A DNA stretch of 64,000 bases from Crocinitomicaceae bacterium (GCA_002709305.1 PAQM01000006.1:1-64000), one strand, 5' to 3'; shown: positions 16,371-27,003, numbered from the stretch's first letter. Numbers and translations: made by a program. The notes: generated by a model from the letters alone, not told the origin.

Positions 16371-19187
16371 ATGCCGAAAGATAATTCAATTAAATCTATA
16401 CTTATCATAGGAAGTGGTCCAATTGTTATAGGTCAAGCTTGTGAATTTGATTATTCTGGATCTCAAGCATCGAGATCACTCAGAGAAGAGGGGATTGAGG
16501 TGACATTAATTAATTCAAATCCAGCAACGATAATGACAGATAATGTTGTTGCTGATAATGTTTATTTAAAACCTCTTGAACCAAATAGTATAATAGAAAT
16601 ACTAGAAAAACATGATATAGATGCTGTTTTACCAACAATGGGTGGGCAGACAGGTTTAAATTTATGTATTAAGTGTGATGAGATGGGAATTTGGAGTGAT
16701 CACAATGTTAAAATTGTTGGTGTAGATATTAAAGCCATTGAAATTACTGAGAATAGAGAAGCTTTTAGAGATTTAATGTTGTCTATTGATGTTCCTATGG
16801 CTCCTCAAGAATCAGCAAAATCATTTCTACAGGGTAAAGAGATTGCTCAAGAATTTGGTTTTCCATTATGTGTTAGAGCTTCATATACTTTAGGTGGTGC
16901 AGGAGCATCTATTGTTCATGACCCTAATGACTTTGATACTTTACTTGAAAGAGGATTACAACTTTCTCCGATTCATGAGGTCATGATTGATAAAGCTCTT
17001 TTAGGATGGAAAGAATATGAACTTGAATTATTAAGAGATTCAAATGATAATGTTGTGATTATTTGTTCTATTGAAAATTTTGATCCAATGGGTGTTCATA
17101 CTGGTGATTCTATAACTGTAGCTCCAGCAATGACTTTGTCAGATACTACATTTCAAAAAATGCGAGATATGGCAATTAAAATGATGCGTTCAATTGGTAA
17201 TTTTGCAGGTGGATGTAATGTTCAATTTGCTGTATCTCCTGATGAAAAAGAAGATGTAATTGCAATTGAAATTAATCCTCGTGTATCTAGATCATCAGCT
17301 TTAGCTTCAAAAGCTACTGGTTATCCAATTGCTAAGATTGCTTCAAAACTAGCACTTGGGTATAATCTAAATGAATTAAGCAATCAAATTACAAAGACAA
17401 CATCAGCTTTGTTTGAACCAACTTTAGACTATGTAATTGTTAAAATACCTCGTTGGAATTTCAATAAATTCCCTGGATCAAATAGGGAACTGGGTCTTCA
17501 GATGAAATCTGTTGGTGAAGTAATGGGTATTGGTAGATCTTTTCAAGAAGCTTTGCAGAAAGCCTGTCAGTCATTAGAGATAGGTAGAAATGGTCTTGGG
17601 GCGGATGGTAAAGAATTAACGAACCAAGATAAAATACTTCATAGTTTAGAAAATCCATCTTGGAATCGTTTATTTCATATTTATGATGCAATGAAATTAG
17701 GTATTCCATTTAAAACGATTCAAGAAAAAACAAAAATAGATAATTGGTTTCTTAGACAAATTGAAGAAATGATCAAAATGGAATCAGAGATTCAAAAGTT
17801 TACTTTAGAATCATTACCAAAAGAGCTATTTTTTGAGGCTAAACAAAGAGGATATGCTGATAGACAAATTGCTCATTTATTGAGGTGTTTAGAATCTGAA
17901 GTATATAAAAAGCGTGAAGATTTTGGAATTAATCGTGTATATAAATTAGTTGATACATGTGCGGCTGAATTTGAAGCTAAAACACCATATTATTATTCAA
18001 CATTTGAATATGAAAATGAAAGCATTGTTTCAAATAAAAGAAAAGTTGTTGTTTTAGGTTCTGGCCCTAATAGAATAGGTCAGGGAATTGAATTTGATTA
18101 TAGTTGTGTTCATGGTGTTTTAGCAGCTAAAGAATGCGGTTATGAAACAGTCATGATTAATTGTAACCCTGAGACTGTTTCAACAGATTTTGACACAGCT
18201 GATAAATTATATTTTGAGCCTGTTTTTTGGGAACATATTTATGATATTATTAAACATGAAAAACCTGACGGTGTTATTGTACAATTAGGTGGTCAAACTG
18301 CATTGAAGTTAGCAGAAAAGTTAGAACGTTATGGTATTAAAATTTTTGGAACTAGTTATAATGCATTAGATTTAGCAGAGGATAGGGGGCGTTTCTCAAA
18401 AGTTTTAGAAGAAAATAATATTCCATTTCCCAAATATGGAGTAGTTGAAAGTGCTGAACAGGCATTAACACTTTCTGATGAATTAGGTTTTCCTTTGTTG
18501 GTAAGACCTTCTTATGTTCTTGGAGGTCAAAAAATGAAAATAGTAATTAATCGTGATGATTTAGAGCACCATGTAGTTGATATATTGAATGATATGCCTA
18601 ATAATCAAATTTTATTAGATCACTTTTTAGGGGGTGCAATTGAGGCAGAGGCAGATGCTATTTCTGATGGTGAAGATGTTTATATTATAGGTGTTATGCA
18701 GCATATAGAACCTGCTGGAATTCATTCAGGTGATTCATTTGCTTTATTACCACCATATAATTTAGGTGATTTTGTAATGCAACAAATCGAAGATATTACT
18801 AAAAAAATTGCCATAGAACTTAAGACAGTAGGTTTAATTAACATACAATTTGCAATTAAGGATGATACTGTATATGTAATTGAAGCAAATCCAAGAGCAT
18901 CGAGAACGGTTCCATTTATAGCAAAAGCCTATGATGAACCATATGTTAATTATGCTACAAAGTTAATGCTAGGAGACAAAAAGATAAAAGATTTTAATTT
19001 TAAACCAAACAAAAATGGTTATGCAATTAAAATACCGGTTTTTTCTTATGAAAAATTTCCTGAAGTAAAGAAAGAGTTAGGACCAGAAATGAAGTCTACT
19101 GGTGAAGGAATATTGTTTATTGATTCATTAAAAGACCCTTATTTCCTTAAAATATATTCCGAAAGAAATATGCATTTATCTAAATAA
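16371..19187 (+). CDS. carB: Carbamoyl-phosphate synthase large subunit, short form
   Basis: Makes carbamoyl phosphate from bicarbonate, ATP and glutamine-derived ammonia for pyrimidine and arginine synthesis. Two tandem ATP-grasp synthase halves are clear: GSGPIVIGQACEFDYSG at the start and GSGPNRIGQGIEFDYS near 563, each with a PTMGGQT / VQLGGQT motif and EINPR / EANPRASR metal ligands. The protein is 938 residues, not about 1070, and stops at the end of the second ATP-grasp domain (STGEGILFIDSL...). The C-terminal MGS allosteric domain is absent; I recall the same short form in other Flavobacteriia. carA is not adjacent, and the gene is monocistronic or leads into the YfhO-family gene 45 bases downstream. 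Confidence 0.95.
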   Translation: MPKDNSIKSILIIGSGPIVIGQACEFDYSGSQASRSLREEGIEVTLINSNPATIMTDNVVADNVYLKPLEPNSIIEILEKHDIDAVLPTMGGQTGLNLCIKCDEMGIWSDHNVKIVGVDIKAIEITENREAFRDLMLSIDVPMAPQESAKSFLQGKEIAQEFGFPLCVRASYTLGGAGASIVHDPNDFDTLLERGLQLSPIHEVMIDKALLGWKEYELELLRDSNDNVVIICSIENFDPMGVHTGDSITVAPAMTLSDTTFQKMRDMAIKMMRSIGNFAGGCNVQFAVSPDEKEDVIAIEINPRVSRSSALASKATGYPIAKIASKLALGYNLNELSNQITKTTSALFEPTLDYVIVKIPRWNFNKFPGSNRELGLQMKSVGEVMGIGRSFQEALQKACQSLEIGRNGLGADGKELTNQDKILHSLENPSWNRLFHIYDAMKLGIPFKTIQEKTKIDNWFLRQIEEMIKMESEIQKFTLESLPKELFFEAKQRGYADRQIAHLLRCLESEVYKKREDFGINRVYKLVDTCAAEFEAKTPYYYSTFEYENESIVSNKRKVVVLGSGPNRIGQGIEFDYSCVHGVLAAKECGYETVMINCNPETVSTDFDTADKLYFEPVFWEHIYDIIKHEKPDGVIVQLGGQTALKLAEKLERYGIKIFGTSYNALDLAEDRGRFSKVLEENNIPFPKYGVVESAEQALTLSDELGFPLLVRPSYVLGGQKMKIVINRDDLEHHVVDILNDMPNNQILLDHFLGGAIEAEADAISDGEDVYIIGVMQHIEPAGIHSGDSFALLPPYNLGDFVMQQIEDITKKIAIELKTVGLINIQFAIKDDTVYVIEANPRASRTVPFIAKAYDEPYVNYATKLMLGDKKIKDFNFKPNKNGYAIKIPVFSYEKFPEVKKELGPEMKSTGEGILFIDSLKDPYFLKIYSERNMHLSK

Positions 19188-19232
19188 TTCTATTTATTTA
19201 AATGTTAACTTGAACGAATTAATTTATAAACT

Positions 19233-22208
19233 ATGAATATTAAATCATTTTTAAATAATAATTGGATTCATTTTGCAATTCTTTTTTTGTTCTTAGTTAT
19301 TACAGTTGCATATTTTTCTCCTGAATTTAATGGATATGGTTTAAAACAACATGATATTGAACAACATAAAGGAATGTCCAATGAAATTGAACATTTTAGA
19401 GAAACTACTGGTGAAGAACCTTTTTGGACAAATTCTATGTTTGGTGGTATGCCTGCAGTTCAAATTTCAATCTTATATAATGGTAATTTATTTCAAAAAA
19501 TTAAAATATGGTTTTTGGGGGCAATAGGTGTTACATCTGGAATTTTTTTATTACACCTTATTGGTTTTTATATATTGGGGTTATGTTTACGAATAAAACC
19601 AATAATTTCTTTTTTAGGCTCCCTAGCTTTTTCTTTATCTACTTACGAAATTATTATCCTTCAAGCTGGTCATAATTCTAAAGCAATAGCAGTTGCATTT
19701 ATGGCGCCTGTTCTTGGTGCATTTATAATGTCATATCGAAATAATTGGAAATGGGGAGTTATTCTTTCAGCTTTATTTATGTCATTTGAATTATCTGCAA
19801 ATCATTTACAAGTAACTTATTATTTAGGTTTTCTTCTTTTTGCTATTGGTTTTTATGAATTATTTATGGCAATAAAAATTAAAGAAACTAAACAGTTTTT
19901 TATAACAACTTTCGGCTTAATATGTGCATATACACTTGCTTTAGTGATAAATTATGGGAACATAACATCAACCTATGATTATTCAAAACATACTATTCGT
20001 GGAGCTAACGATTTAACCATAACAGAAAGTGGTAATTCTGTTCAAAATGAAGATGGTTTAGATATTGATTATATTACAAATTGGAGTTATGGAATAGGTG
20101 AATCTTTTACGTTTATATCTCCTTATGTTAAAGGTTCCCATTCTACTTCTTTAAGAAATATGCCATTAGCTTTTAGAGATCAATTAAAAAATTCTGATAG
20201 AACATCTTCTGAAATAAAAAATCTTTATGATTCCTCACCTTTTGGTCTATATTGGGGAGAGCAACCAATTACTTCCGGACCTTTTTACTTAGGTGTTTCA
20301 GTAATATTTTTGGCTATATTATCACTGGTTTTTTTAAAGGATAGAATTAAATGGGTGTTTTTTTTCATAACTATTTTAGCATTAATGCTCTCTTGGGGTA
20401 AAAATTTTATTGGGCTTACAGATTTTTTTGTTGAATATATTCCAGGTTATAATAAATTTAGAACAGTTACTATAATTAATGTTCTAATTGAGTTGTGTAT
20501 TCCTTTAATGGGGGTGTTATTTTTGCAGAAAATATATATAAATCGTGAAGAATTTAAGCTAGAAAATAAAAAGTTCCTTATTACTTCAGCATCTTTTTTA
20601 CTTTTTATGATTGGTATTTATGGAATTGGTTTAGGAGATAATTTCACAAATCCATCGGAAATAAATCAGATTAATGAAATTGAATCTTCTATTAAAGAAC
20701 AAATATATTCTACACCACCTCAACAATTGGCTGAATATGGAATAGATATTAATAATAAAGAACAAATACAAAATTTCATTCAAACTCAAGTTCAACAATA
20801 TGATGATTCTTACAATAATCTTAAAAAATTCCGTTCAGAAATTTTTAATAGTTCAATATTAAGGTCTATAGGATTTTTAGTTTTATCAATTTTAATAATT
20901 TCTTTATTCTTTTTTACTAATATTTCATCAACATTAATTATTGGATCATTTTCATTGCTGATTTTAATTGATTTAGTTCCTGTTAATCGTTTGTATTTAG
21001 GAACTGAGAAGGATGCTTCAGATAATTATATTCATTGGGTTCCTAAAGAAGAAATTTTATATCCTATTAGTTCACAAGAATCTGATATTAAAATATTGGA
21101 TTCAGAAATAGAATTAAATCCAAAACTATCAACATTAGTAGAAGAGGGAAAACTTTTAGGTGAACGAAAAGCAAAAGAATTAGAATATACAGGAAAAGAT
21201 AAAAGAAGAATAATAGATTCATATAAATTTTCAGCTCTAAATATGAACACAAATTATCGTGTGTTTGATCTAAATGGAGGATGGGGGAGTTCTAGGGCTT
21301 CATACTTTCATAAGTCCCTAGGTGGTTACCATGGAGCAAAACTAAGAAATATTCAAAATTTATTTGAGTTTCAAATATCTAAGTCTAATTCCTCAGTTTT
21401 TGATATGTTAAATGTGAAATATTTTATTCAAGGAAATACATTCAATATTAATCCTAAAGCTCTTGGTAATGTTTGGTTAATTAATGATATCAAAACCTAT
21501 AAGACACCAAATGATGAAATTAGAGCATTAGGAGGAACTTATAAACTAAAAAACATGAGCTCTGGTAAGCTTTATGTTAATAGTCAAATTGAGGATTCAA
21601 TTTCTTTATATGGTTCCGAAGATATAATATATATTAAAGAAAATGGTGATTCTATTAATATTCCAATTTCAAATGGCTTAAAAATTGGTCTTAAAGCTAT
21701 TTTAGTTTCAGATATTAATGGCCAAACAAATGTTATTCCTGAGTCAACACTACTTTTAGATACTTTAAATTCATTTATTTCAATGGTTTCAATTGAGAAA
21801 ATTGATGAATTTATACCATCAAAAGAAGCTTTAATGTTGGATTCAGAGTTTAAAAAGATATCAACTAATAAATTTTCTGGAGATGGTTTTATTCAAATGA
21901 AATCATACGCACCAAACAAAATTATTTATGATGCTGATATCAAGGGAAAACAATTTGCTGTTTTTTCTGAAATATATTATCCTGATGGATGGACTGCAAA
22001 AGTTGATGGAAAGAAAGTTGATATAGTAAAAGTCAATTATTTATTAAGAGGTTTAGAATTAAATAATGGCAGTTATGAAATTGAATTTTCATACGATATT
22101 CCAAAAATTAAAAGGTCTAATATTTATTCTATAATTGGAACTATATTTTTGATTTCATTTATTGCTTTTGGATTTTGGAAAATACCAACTGGAACAAGTG
22201 AATCATAG
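19233..22208 (+). CDS. YfhO-family polytopic membrane protein
   Basis: A 991-residue protein with a conserved N-terminus (NWIHFAILFLFL) and, after one membrane span, an extracytoplasmic loop with a DIEQHKGMSNEIEHFRE motif and NSMFGGMPAVQ, then about ten more spans to residue 600. The next 350 residues are a globular extracytoplasmic domain with one final span near 970. This layout matches YfhO-type proteins, some of which take part in glycosylation of cell-surface polymers (lipoteichoic acid in Bacillus). Its donor and acceptor here are unknown. The 3' end overlaps the convergent glycosyltransferase gene by 6 bases. Confidence 0.8.
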   Translation: MNIKSFLNNNWIHFAILFLFLVITVAYFSPEFNGYGLKQHDIEQHKGMSNEIEHFRETTGEEPFWTNSMFGGMPAVQISILYNGNLFQKIKIWFLGAIGVTSGIFLLHLIGFYILGLCLRIKPIISFLGSLAFSLSTYEIIILQAGHNSKAIAVAFMAPVLGAFIMSYRNNWKWGVILSALFMSFELSANHLQVTYYLGFLLFAIGFYELFMAIKIKETKQFFITTFGLICAYTLALVINYGNITSTYDYSKHTIRGANDLTITESGNSVQNEDGLDIDYITNWSYGIGESFTFISPYVKGSHSTSLRNMPLAFRDQLKNSDRTSSEIKNLYDSSPFGLYWGEQPITSGPFYLGVSVIFLAILSLVFLKDRIKWVFFFITILALMLSWGKNFIGLTDFFVEYIPGYNKFRTVTIINVLIELCIPLMGVLFLQKIYINREEFKLENKKFLITSASFLLFMIGIYGIGLGDNFTNPSEINQINEIESSIKEQIYSTPPQQLAEYGIDINNKEQIQNFIQTQVQQYDDSYNNLKKFRSEIFNSSILRSIGFLVLSILIISLFFFTNISSTLIIGSFSLLILIDLVPVNRLYLGTEKDASDNYIHWVPKEEILYPISSQESDIKILDSEIELNPKLSTLVEEGKLLGERKAKELEYTGKDKRRIIDSYKFSALNMNTNYRVFDLNGGWGSSRASYFHKSLGGYHGAKLRNIQNLFEFQISKSNSSVFDMLNVKYFIQGNTFNINPKALGNVWLINDIKTYKTPNDEIRALGGTYKLKNMSSGKLYVNSQIEDSISLYGSEDIIYIKENGDSINIPISNGLKIGLKAILVSDINGQTNVIPESTLLLDTLNSFISMVSIEKIDEFIPSKEALMLDSEFKKISTNKFSGDGFIQMKSYAPNKIIYDADIKGKQFAVFSEIYYPDGWTAKVDGKKVDIVKVNYLLRGLELNNGSYEIEFSYDIPKIKRSNIYSIIGTIFLISFIAFGFWKIPTGTSES

Positions 22209-23249
22209 ATTCTCTGATATTATTTTTATTAGTTTCTTTTCTCTTTTGTTAAAATGAAATTTGGAAATAATTCTTTCTCTAGCCTCTGTTCCTTTTTCTA
22301 AAGTATAATTAGATATAGAGTCTTCTATTATTTTTTCTAAATAAGATATATTTTTTTCTTTTAAAATATAACCAGTATCACCTATTATAAAAGGCATTGC
22401 ACCAGTGTTAGATACGATAGGTACGCAACCTGAAAGCATTCCTTCACATAAAGCATTAGGAAATCCTTCGCTTATTGATAATTGTAAATAAAATTGTTTG
22501 TCTGCAATAAATTCAGGTAATTTATCATGTGGTATATTCTTAATAAGAATTACATTACTAGGAGTTTTAATTTCTAGTTTATTGCCACCTATTATATAAA
22601 ATTTACAGTCTTTAAATTTTTCTGCTATTTTTAAAATCAAATCAATTCCTTTTAGTTTAAGTCCAAAACGACTTCCTAAGTCAGCTGCAATTGTTACAAA
22701 AGATTTTTCCTCTTTTGTTTCTGATATAAACCAATTATCAGGTTTATATCCATTATATATTGTTTCTACTTTTGTTTTAGTGTTTGGAGCGTGAAATAGG
22801 TAGCCTTGCTTTTTAAAATCATCATTCTGATATGTATAATCATATTCAATTAGTGTTTGTGAAACAGGCAAAAGTAAATCTGCATTTTCTATACTTTTTC
22901 GAGTCACAAATCCTAAAAACTTTTTATTAAAATTCCCATATTTTATTGAAGGAAAACTTACAGTATCTGTACCACCTAATATGATAATACATTTCTTTTT
23001 AAATTTATTTGCTAATAAAGTTGGTATATAAGATTGATATCCAGCAAACTGAATTAAAATCCCATTGCTTTTTCTAATATATTTTAATAGAATGAATAAT
23101 TGATATAGAAAAACAAATGGTAGTAAAATTTTATTGTTTAGATTGAATTCACAAATTTTTAATTCATAAATCTTAGAAAGAATTTGAATGTCTTTCATTA
23201 CAAAAGAAGAAAGACCAACATGGATATAAATTATCCTCTTTTTTGACAT
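22203..23249 (-). CDS. Group 4-type glycosyltransferase
   Basis: A 348-residue GT-B glycosyltransferase. The C-terminal nucleotide-sugar domain includes the motif SEGFPNALCEGMLSGCVPIVS, with the two glutamates characteristic of GT4 enzymes, after FYIIGG and a LPEFIADKQFYLQ loop. The N-terminal half contains IIYIHVG and LIQFAGYQSY. The sugar and acceptor are unknown. Its ATG shares one base with the stop of the methyltransferase gene upstream, so they are coupled, and it is the last gene of the S41/DUF1573/methyltransferase run. Confidence 0.8.
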   Translation of the reverse strand: MSKKRIIYIHVGLSSFVMKDIQILSKIYELKICEFNLNNKILLPFVFLYQLFILLKYIRKSNGILIQFAGYQSYIPTLLANKFKKKCIIILGGTDTVSFPSIKYGNFNKKFLGFVTRKSIENADLLLPVSQTLIEYDYTYQNDDFKKQGYLFHAPNTKTKVETIYNGYKPDNWFISETKEEKSFVTIAADLGSRFGLKLKGIDLILKIAEKFKDCKFYIIGGNKLEIKTPSNVILIKNIPHDKLPEFIADKQFYLQLSISEGFPNALCEGMLSGCVPIVSNTGAMPFIIGDTGYILKEKNISYLEKIIEDSISNYTLEKGTEARERIISKFHFNKREKKLIKIISENL

Positions 23250-23944
23250 TAAAAATATTTAGCTTTAATATTTTGAATTAATTGTTTTATTTTCCCTTTT
23301 ACAATAATTGATTTAGATTTTTTATTACGAATTAGTACTATACTCAAGTAATTATTAACATTTGTATGGATTGAGTATGGTTGCATACTTTGTATTTGAA
23401 ATCCAAAAGGGTAGGTGTTATTTAATAAATCTTGTATTGATAATGATTGGTCAATAATTTGTAAATCATTTGGCCTATTATCTCTTATCCAGTTTAACGA
23501 GTTTGGCTCTGGAATATTAATCAAAATCTTTGCGTTTTCACTGCAAACTTTTGCTATGTTTTTAAATAAATTTGAATGTTGTTCTATGGGGATGTGTTCA
23601 AGAACGTCTGGGAATACTATGAAATCAAATTTAATTTTAGATTTGAATTCAGTCATATCATCAACTTTAAATTCAATCGAATCACCTTTATATAATTCAT
23701 TAGCCAGTTTAATACTATTTTGAGAAATATCACATCCTAAAAAACACCCATTTGGAATTGCTTTAATAATTAAGCTGCTTACTGTACCTATACCACATCC
23801 TACCTCTAAAACATTGGAGTTTTTCTTTAATCCTATTTTTTTAAGATTTTTAAATATTATTCTGTGACGAATTGAAACACCAATTTTTTTTTGTTTCTGT
23901 ACAAATTGATCATAAAATTCTTCAATATCTATTTTTTCTGTCAT
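23249..23944 (-). CDS. Class I SAM-dependent methyltransferase
   Basis: A 231-residue protein with the SAM-binding motif I VLEVGCGIGTVSSLI (about 40-54), the acidic GCDIS end of beta-2 and a post-motif IVFPDVLEHIP. This is the UbiE/Methyltransf_11 type. The short C-terminal basic tail (KGKIKQLIQNIKAKYF) may touch the membrane. The substrate is unknown; coupling to the glycosyltransferase gene suggests a modified sugar or glycolipid rather than a quinone. Confidence 0.8.
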   Translation of the reverse strand: MTEKIDIEEFYDQFVQKQKKIGVSIRHRIIFKNLKKIGLKKNSNVLEVGCGIGTVSSLIIKAIPNGCFLGCDISQNSIKLANELYKGDSIEFKVDDMTEFKSKIKFDFIVFPDVLEHIPIEQHSNLFKNIAKVCSENAKILINIPEPNSLNWIRDNRPNDLQIIDQSLSIQDLLNNTYPFGFQIQSMQPYSIHTNVNNYLSIVLIRNKKSKSIIVKGKIKQLIQNIKAKYF

Positions 23945-23988
23945 TTTATGTTTTGTTATTCAAAATGTAAAGAATAAATTTTAAGCAA

Positions 23989-24483
23989 TTATTTTACAAA
24001 TGCTCTAATCTCAAGTTTGTGAATTTTTTCAATAGTATTTGCCGTAACAGTAATTGTTTTTTTAATTTCATTTTTCATACTAGGTTTTGATTTAAAAACA
24101 ACTTCAATCACGTCACTTTTACCAGGGGCGATAGGTTTTTCCGGTTTTTTGGGCATAGTACACCCACAGCTTGCGGAAACATTACTTATAATTAGTGGTT
24201 TGTTACCTGTATTTGTAACTATAAACTCAGTCTTATTTTCTTTTTGAGATATTACATCTCCAAAATTATGATTTAACTTATTAAATTCAAGAGTGGTTAA
24301 GTTTTTTTCATCTCTTTGTTTATCTATATTTTTTAAAGTTTCTTTAATTTCAGAATCCTTTTGGTATCCTGCAGAAAGTGAAGAAGATACTTCTCCATTT
24401 TGTTTTGTAATTGACTCTGAATTATTTATGCATGAGAGTAAAAATAAAACTGATCCAATAATTAAAAAGTTATGTTTATTCAT
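23989..24483 (-). CDS. DUF1573 lipoprotein
   Basis: A 164-residue predicted lipoprotein with a lipobox LLSC at Cys18 and a Ser-rich linker. The C-terminal 95 residues are a DUF1573 Ig-like domain (FGDV..., FIVTNTGNKPLIISNVSASCGCTMP, PGKSDVIEVVF). DUF1573 proteins are abundant in Bacteroidota; their role is not settled, although they are often near cell-envelope genes. It follows the S41 protease gene by 32 bases and precedes the methyltransferase gene by 44, all on the minus strand, consistent with one transcript. Confidence 0.85.
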   Translation of the reverse strand: MNKHNFLIIGSVLFLLSCINNSESITKQNGEVSSSLSAGYQKDSEIKETLKNIDKQRDEKNLTTLEFNKLNHNFGDVISQKENKTEFIVTNTGNKPLIISNVSASCGCTMPKKPEKPIAPGKSDVIEVVFKSKPSMKNEIKKTITVTANTIEKIHKLEIRAFVK

Positions 24484-24515
24484 TAGTTATTTTTTTTAAA
24501 ATTAGAAATTTCTAT

Positions 24516-26102
24516 TTATTTTGATAATAAATTGTAATATTCATTGGTTTCGATTATTTCAATTGCTTTTTGAAGTGCTTCATTAGATTGATTATAAATT
24601 TGATAAAATTCATCATACCCCCATAAATTTTGAGCTAACATTGCTTTTATTCTTAGCTCTAAAATTTCTTTACTTTCTAAATATCCATTTTCGTCAAATT
24701 TAAGATTAGAATCTTCACTTTCTATATAATTAAAAAAACTATCCATAAAATTCTTACTTATTATAAATTCATTTTTGAATATTTTAAAGGTTGGATAATT
24801 ATTTCTTAATTGTTCCCGGTTGTTATTAACATATGTTAATATATAGCTGTTAAGATGACCTCCACTAATTATTGATGTATAGTAATCCGAAATGCCTGAA
24901 GTATCTAATGGAACAAAATAATCTGGCATAATACCACCACCACCATATACTGTTCTTTTTGATTTAAGAGTTTTATATTTTAATGAATCGGGTAATTTAA
25001 TTGAATCTTGATTTGTGAATTCCCCATTTTCATATCTATTTAATAAATCATTTCTATATGAATTGGCATCTTCGTAAGGTTTTTGGATATAACGACCACT
25101 TGGTGTATAATAACGAGCAATAGTAAGTCTTAATTGAGAGCCGTCTGTTAAATTTATTGGTCTTTGAACTAAACCTTTTCCAAATGTTCTTCTTCCTATT
25201 ATTAAACCACGATCCCAATCTTGAATAGCTCCAGAAAGAATTTCACTTGCGCTTGCAGAATATTCATCAGTTAATATAATTAGCTTACCATTTTCCCAAT
25301 TACCTTTTTTTTCACAGGACAAATTACTTCTAGGTTGAACCCGACCTTCAGAATATACAATTAGCTTGTTATCAGATAAAAATTCATCACCTAAAAATTT
25401 TGCTGTATATAAAAGACCTCCACCATTGCCTTGTAGATCGAAAATAAGATTTTTCATTCCTAATTTTTTTAATTTTTTAATACCATTAATAACTTCATTG
25501 TGAGAAGTTCTTGAAAAGGTATTTAGTTTTATATAACCTGTTTTTTTTGAGAGCATATATGTTGCATCTACAGAGTTTATAGGAATAACATCTCTAGTGA
25601 TAGTGAATTTTATTAGTGATTTTTTGTTTTTGCGTTTTATTCCAACACTAACTTTAGAACCCTTTTCACCGAGCAATTTTTTTCTTACTTGACTATTTTT
25701 TAAACCAATACCTGCTACAGATTTATTTTCAATTAAAATAATTTTATCTCCAGCAAGAATTCCTATTTTTTCTGATGGGCCTCCAGGGATTGTTGCAACT
25801 ACATTTAATGTGTCTTTTAGGATTTGAAATCTTATTCCTATACCTACAAAATTGCCATTTATTCTTTCATTGGCATCTTGAACGTCTTCTATAGATAGAT
25901 AAGTAGAATGGGGGTCTAATTCTTCCATTAATGCAATTATGGCAGCTTCGGTTAATAATTTATTTTCTACCTCATCTACGTACATATTATTAATATGACT
26001 AATAACTTCATTGAATTTTTTTATAGAATTATTTTTTTCTGTTTCTTGTGATATACACACCTTAACAATAAACAATAGGCATATTATTATATATATCTTC
26101 AT
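24516..26102 (-). CDS. C-terminal processing peptidase (S41 family)
   Basis: A 528-residue exported serine protease of the CtpA/Prc type. After a signal peptide (CISQ at about 19) it has a PDZ domain (GIGIRFQILKDTLNVVATIPGGP, GDKIILIENKSV) and the S41 core. The catalytic dyad is Ser284 in YSASASEI and Lys309 in RTFGKGLVQ, 25 residues apart as in E. coli Prc. The helical C-terminus carries no extra domain. Likely substrates are periplasmic proteins or lipoproteins. First gene of a four-gene run on this strand. Confidence 0.9.
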   Translation of the reverse strand: MKIYIIICLLFIVKVCISQETEKNNSIKKFNEVISHINNMYVDEVENKLLTEAAIIALMEELDPHSTYLSIEDVQDANERINGNFVGIGIRFQILKDTLNVVATIPGGPSEKIGILAGDKIILIENKSVAGIGLKNSQVRKKLLGEKGSKVSVGIKRKNKKSLIKFTITRDVIPINSVDATYMLSKKTGYIKLNTFSRTSHNEVINGIKKLKKLGMKNLIFDLQGNGGGLLYTAKFLGDEFLSDNKLIVYSEGRVQPRSNLSCEKKGNWENGKLIILTDEYSASASEILSGAIQDWDRGLIIGRRTFGKGLVQRPINLTDGSQLRLTIARYYTPSGRYIQKPYEDANSYRNDLLNRYENGEFTNQDSIKLPDSLKYKTLKSKRTVYGGGGIMPDYFVPLDTSGISDYYTSIISGGHLNSYILTYVNNNREQLRNNYPTFKIFKNEFIISKNFMDSFFNYIESEDSNLKFDENGYLESKEILELRIKAMLAQNLWGYDEFYQIYNQSNEALQKAIEIIETNEYYNLLSK

Positions 26103-26291
26103 GTTCTTAGGTTTATTTTAAATGTTCGAATTTACAAATTATAGTTCTTAAGCTTTATATTATAAGTATAAATAAACATTCTTATGTTTAATTTATTATA
26201 ATTATTTATCTCTTTTTTAATAATTCAATTTTTTTGATTTGTAACAATCATATCTTTTTTTCGTAAAGGGATTTTACTTATTTATAATAAT

Positions 26292-26975
26292 ATGGTCATG
26301 AAGCTTATTATAACATCAATTTTAGCAATATTAATATTTTCAAATTCCACTTATGGAATTAATAATATTTCTAGAATTGAATATCGGGATATGTGGAGTT
26401 CATTAGCTGTTAAGCAAATGTCTCAATTTAAAATTCCTGCTAGTATAAAATTAGAACAAGCAATTTTAGAAAGCGCAAGTGGAAATTCCTATTTAGCAAA
26501 TCAAGCTAATAATCATTTTGGTATTAAGTGTCACAGTTGGAATGGGAAAGAAATTTATTTGAATGATGATAAAAAAGGGGAATGTTTTCGTGTTTATGAA
26601 AAAGTTGAAGACTCTTATTCTGATCATAGTAAGTTTTTGACGAATAATAAACGTTATGCTTTTTTATTTCAATATCAAATAGATGATTATAAATCTTGGG
26701 CTATTGGATTAAAGAAAGCAGGTTATGCAACTGATCCAAAATATCCAAAATTACTTATTAGTATAATAGAGAAATTAGAACTGTTTAAATTTGATTCATA
26801 TCCAAAAATTAAACGTAAACCAACAATTTTAAAGAATTCTTTGAAAGGTGATAAAAATTTAACTGAATTAATTTTTTTGAAATTTAAGGATGATTATGTT
26901 TCTTTTCCCTTAATTAATGTTAAAGAAATCAATTTAATTCAATCTTTTTTTGTGAGGGAGGAAGATTTATTTTAA
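26292..26975 (+). CDS. Exported N-acetylglucosaminidase (FlgJ-type)
   Basis: A 227-residue peptidoglycan hydrolase with a signal peptide ending near TYG at about 22 and a glucosaminidase domain. Glu60 in EQAILESASGNSYLA is the likely catalytic acid; NNHFGIKC and YDVYEKV/DHSKFL-type motifs follow in the family order (here FGIKCHSWNG, FRVYEKVEDSYSDHSKFL). The last 50 residues have no recognisable LysM cell-wall-binding repeat, which relatives in Bacteroidota often carry. It is monocistronic with a terminator at 27004-27028. The start could alternatively be the second Met (residue 3). Confidence 0.85.
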   Translation: MVMKLIITSILAILIFSNSTYGINNISRIEYRDMWSSLAVKQMSQFKIPASIKLEQAILESASGNSYLANQANNHFGIKCHSWNGKEIYLNDDKKGECFRVYEKVEDSYSDHSKFLTNNKRYAFLFQYQIDDYKSWAIGLKKAGYATDPKYPKLLISIIEKLELFKFDSYPKIKRKPTILKNSLKGDKNLTELIFLKFKDDYVSFPLINVKEINLIQSFFVREEDLF

Positions 26976-27003
26976 CAATTATAATTTCATAGAGTATATA
27001 AAT

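Noticed and set aside
16371-19187. carB as a truncated pseudogene
   Set aside because: Both ATP-grasp halves are complete and the stop falls at a domain boundary, as in other flavobacterial CarB proteins I recall.
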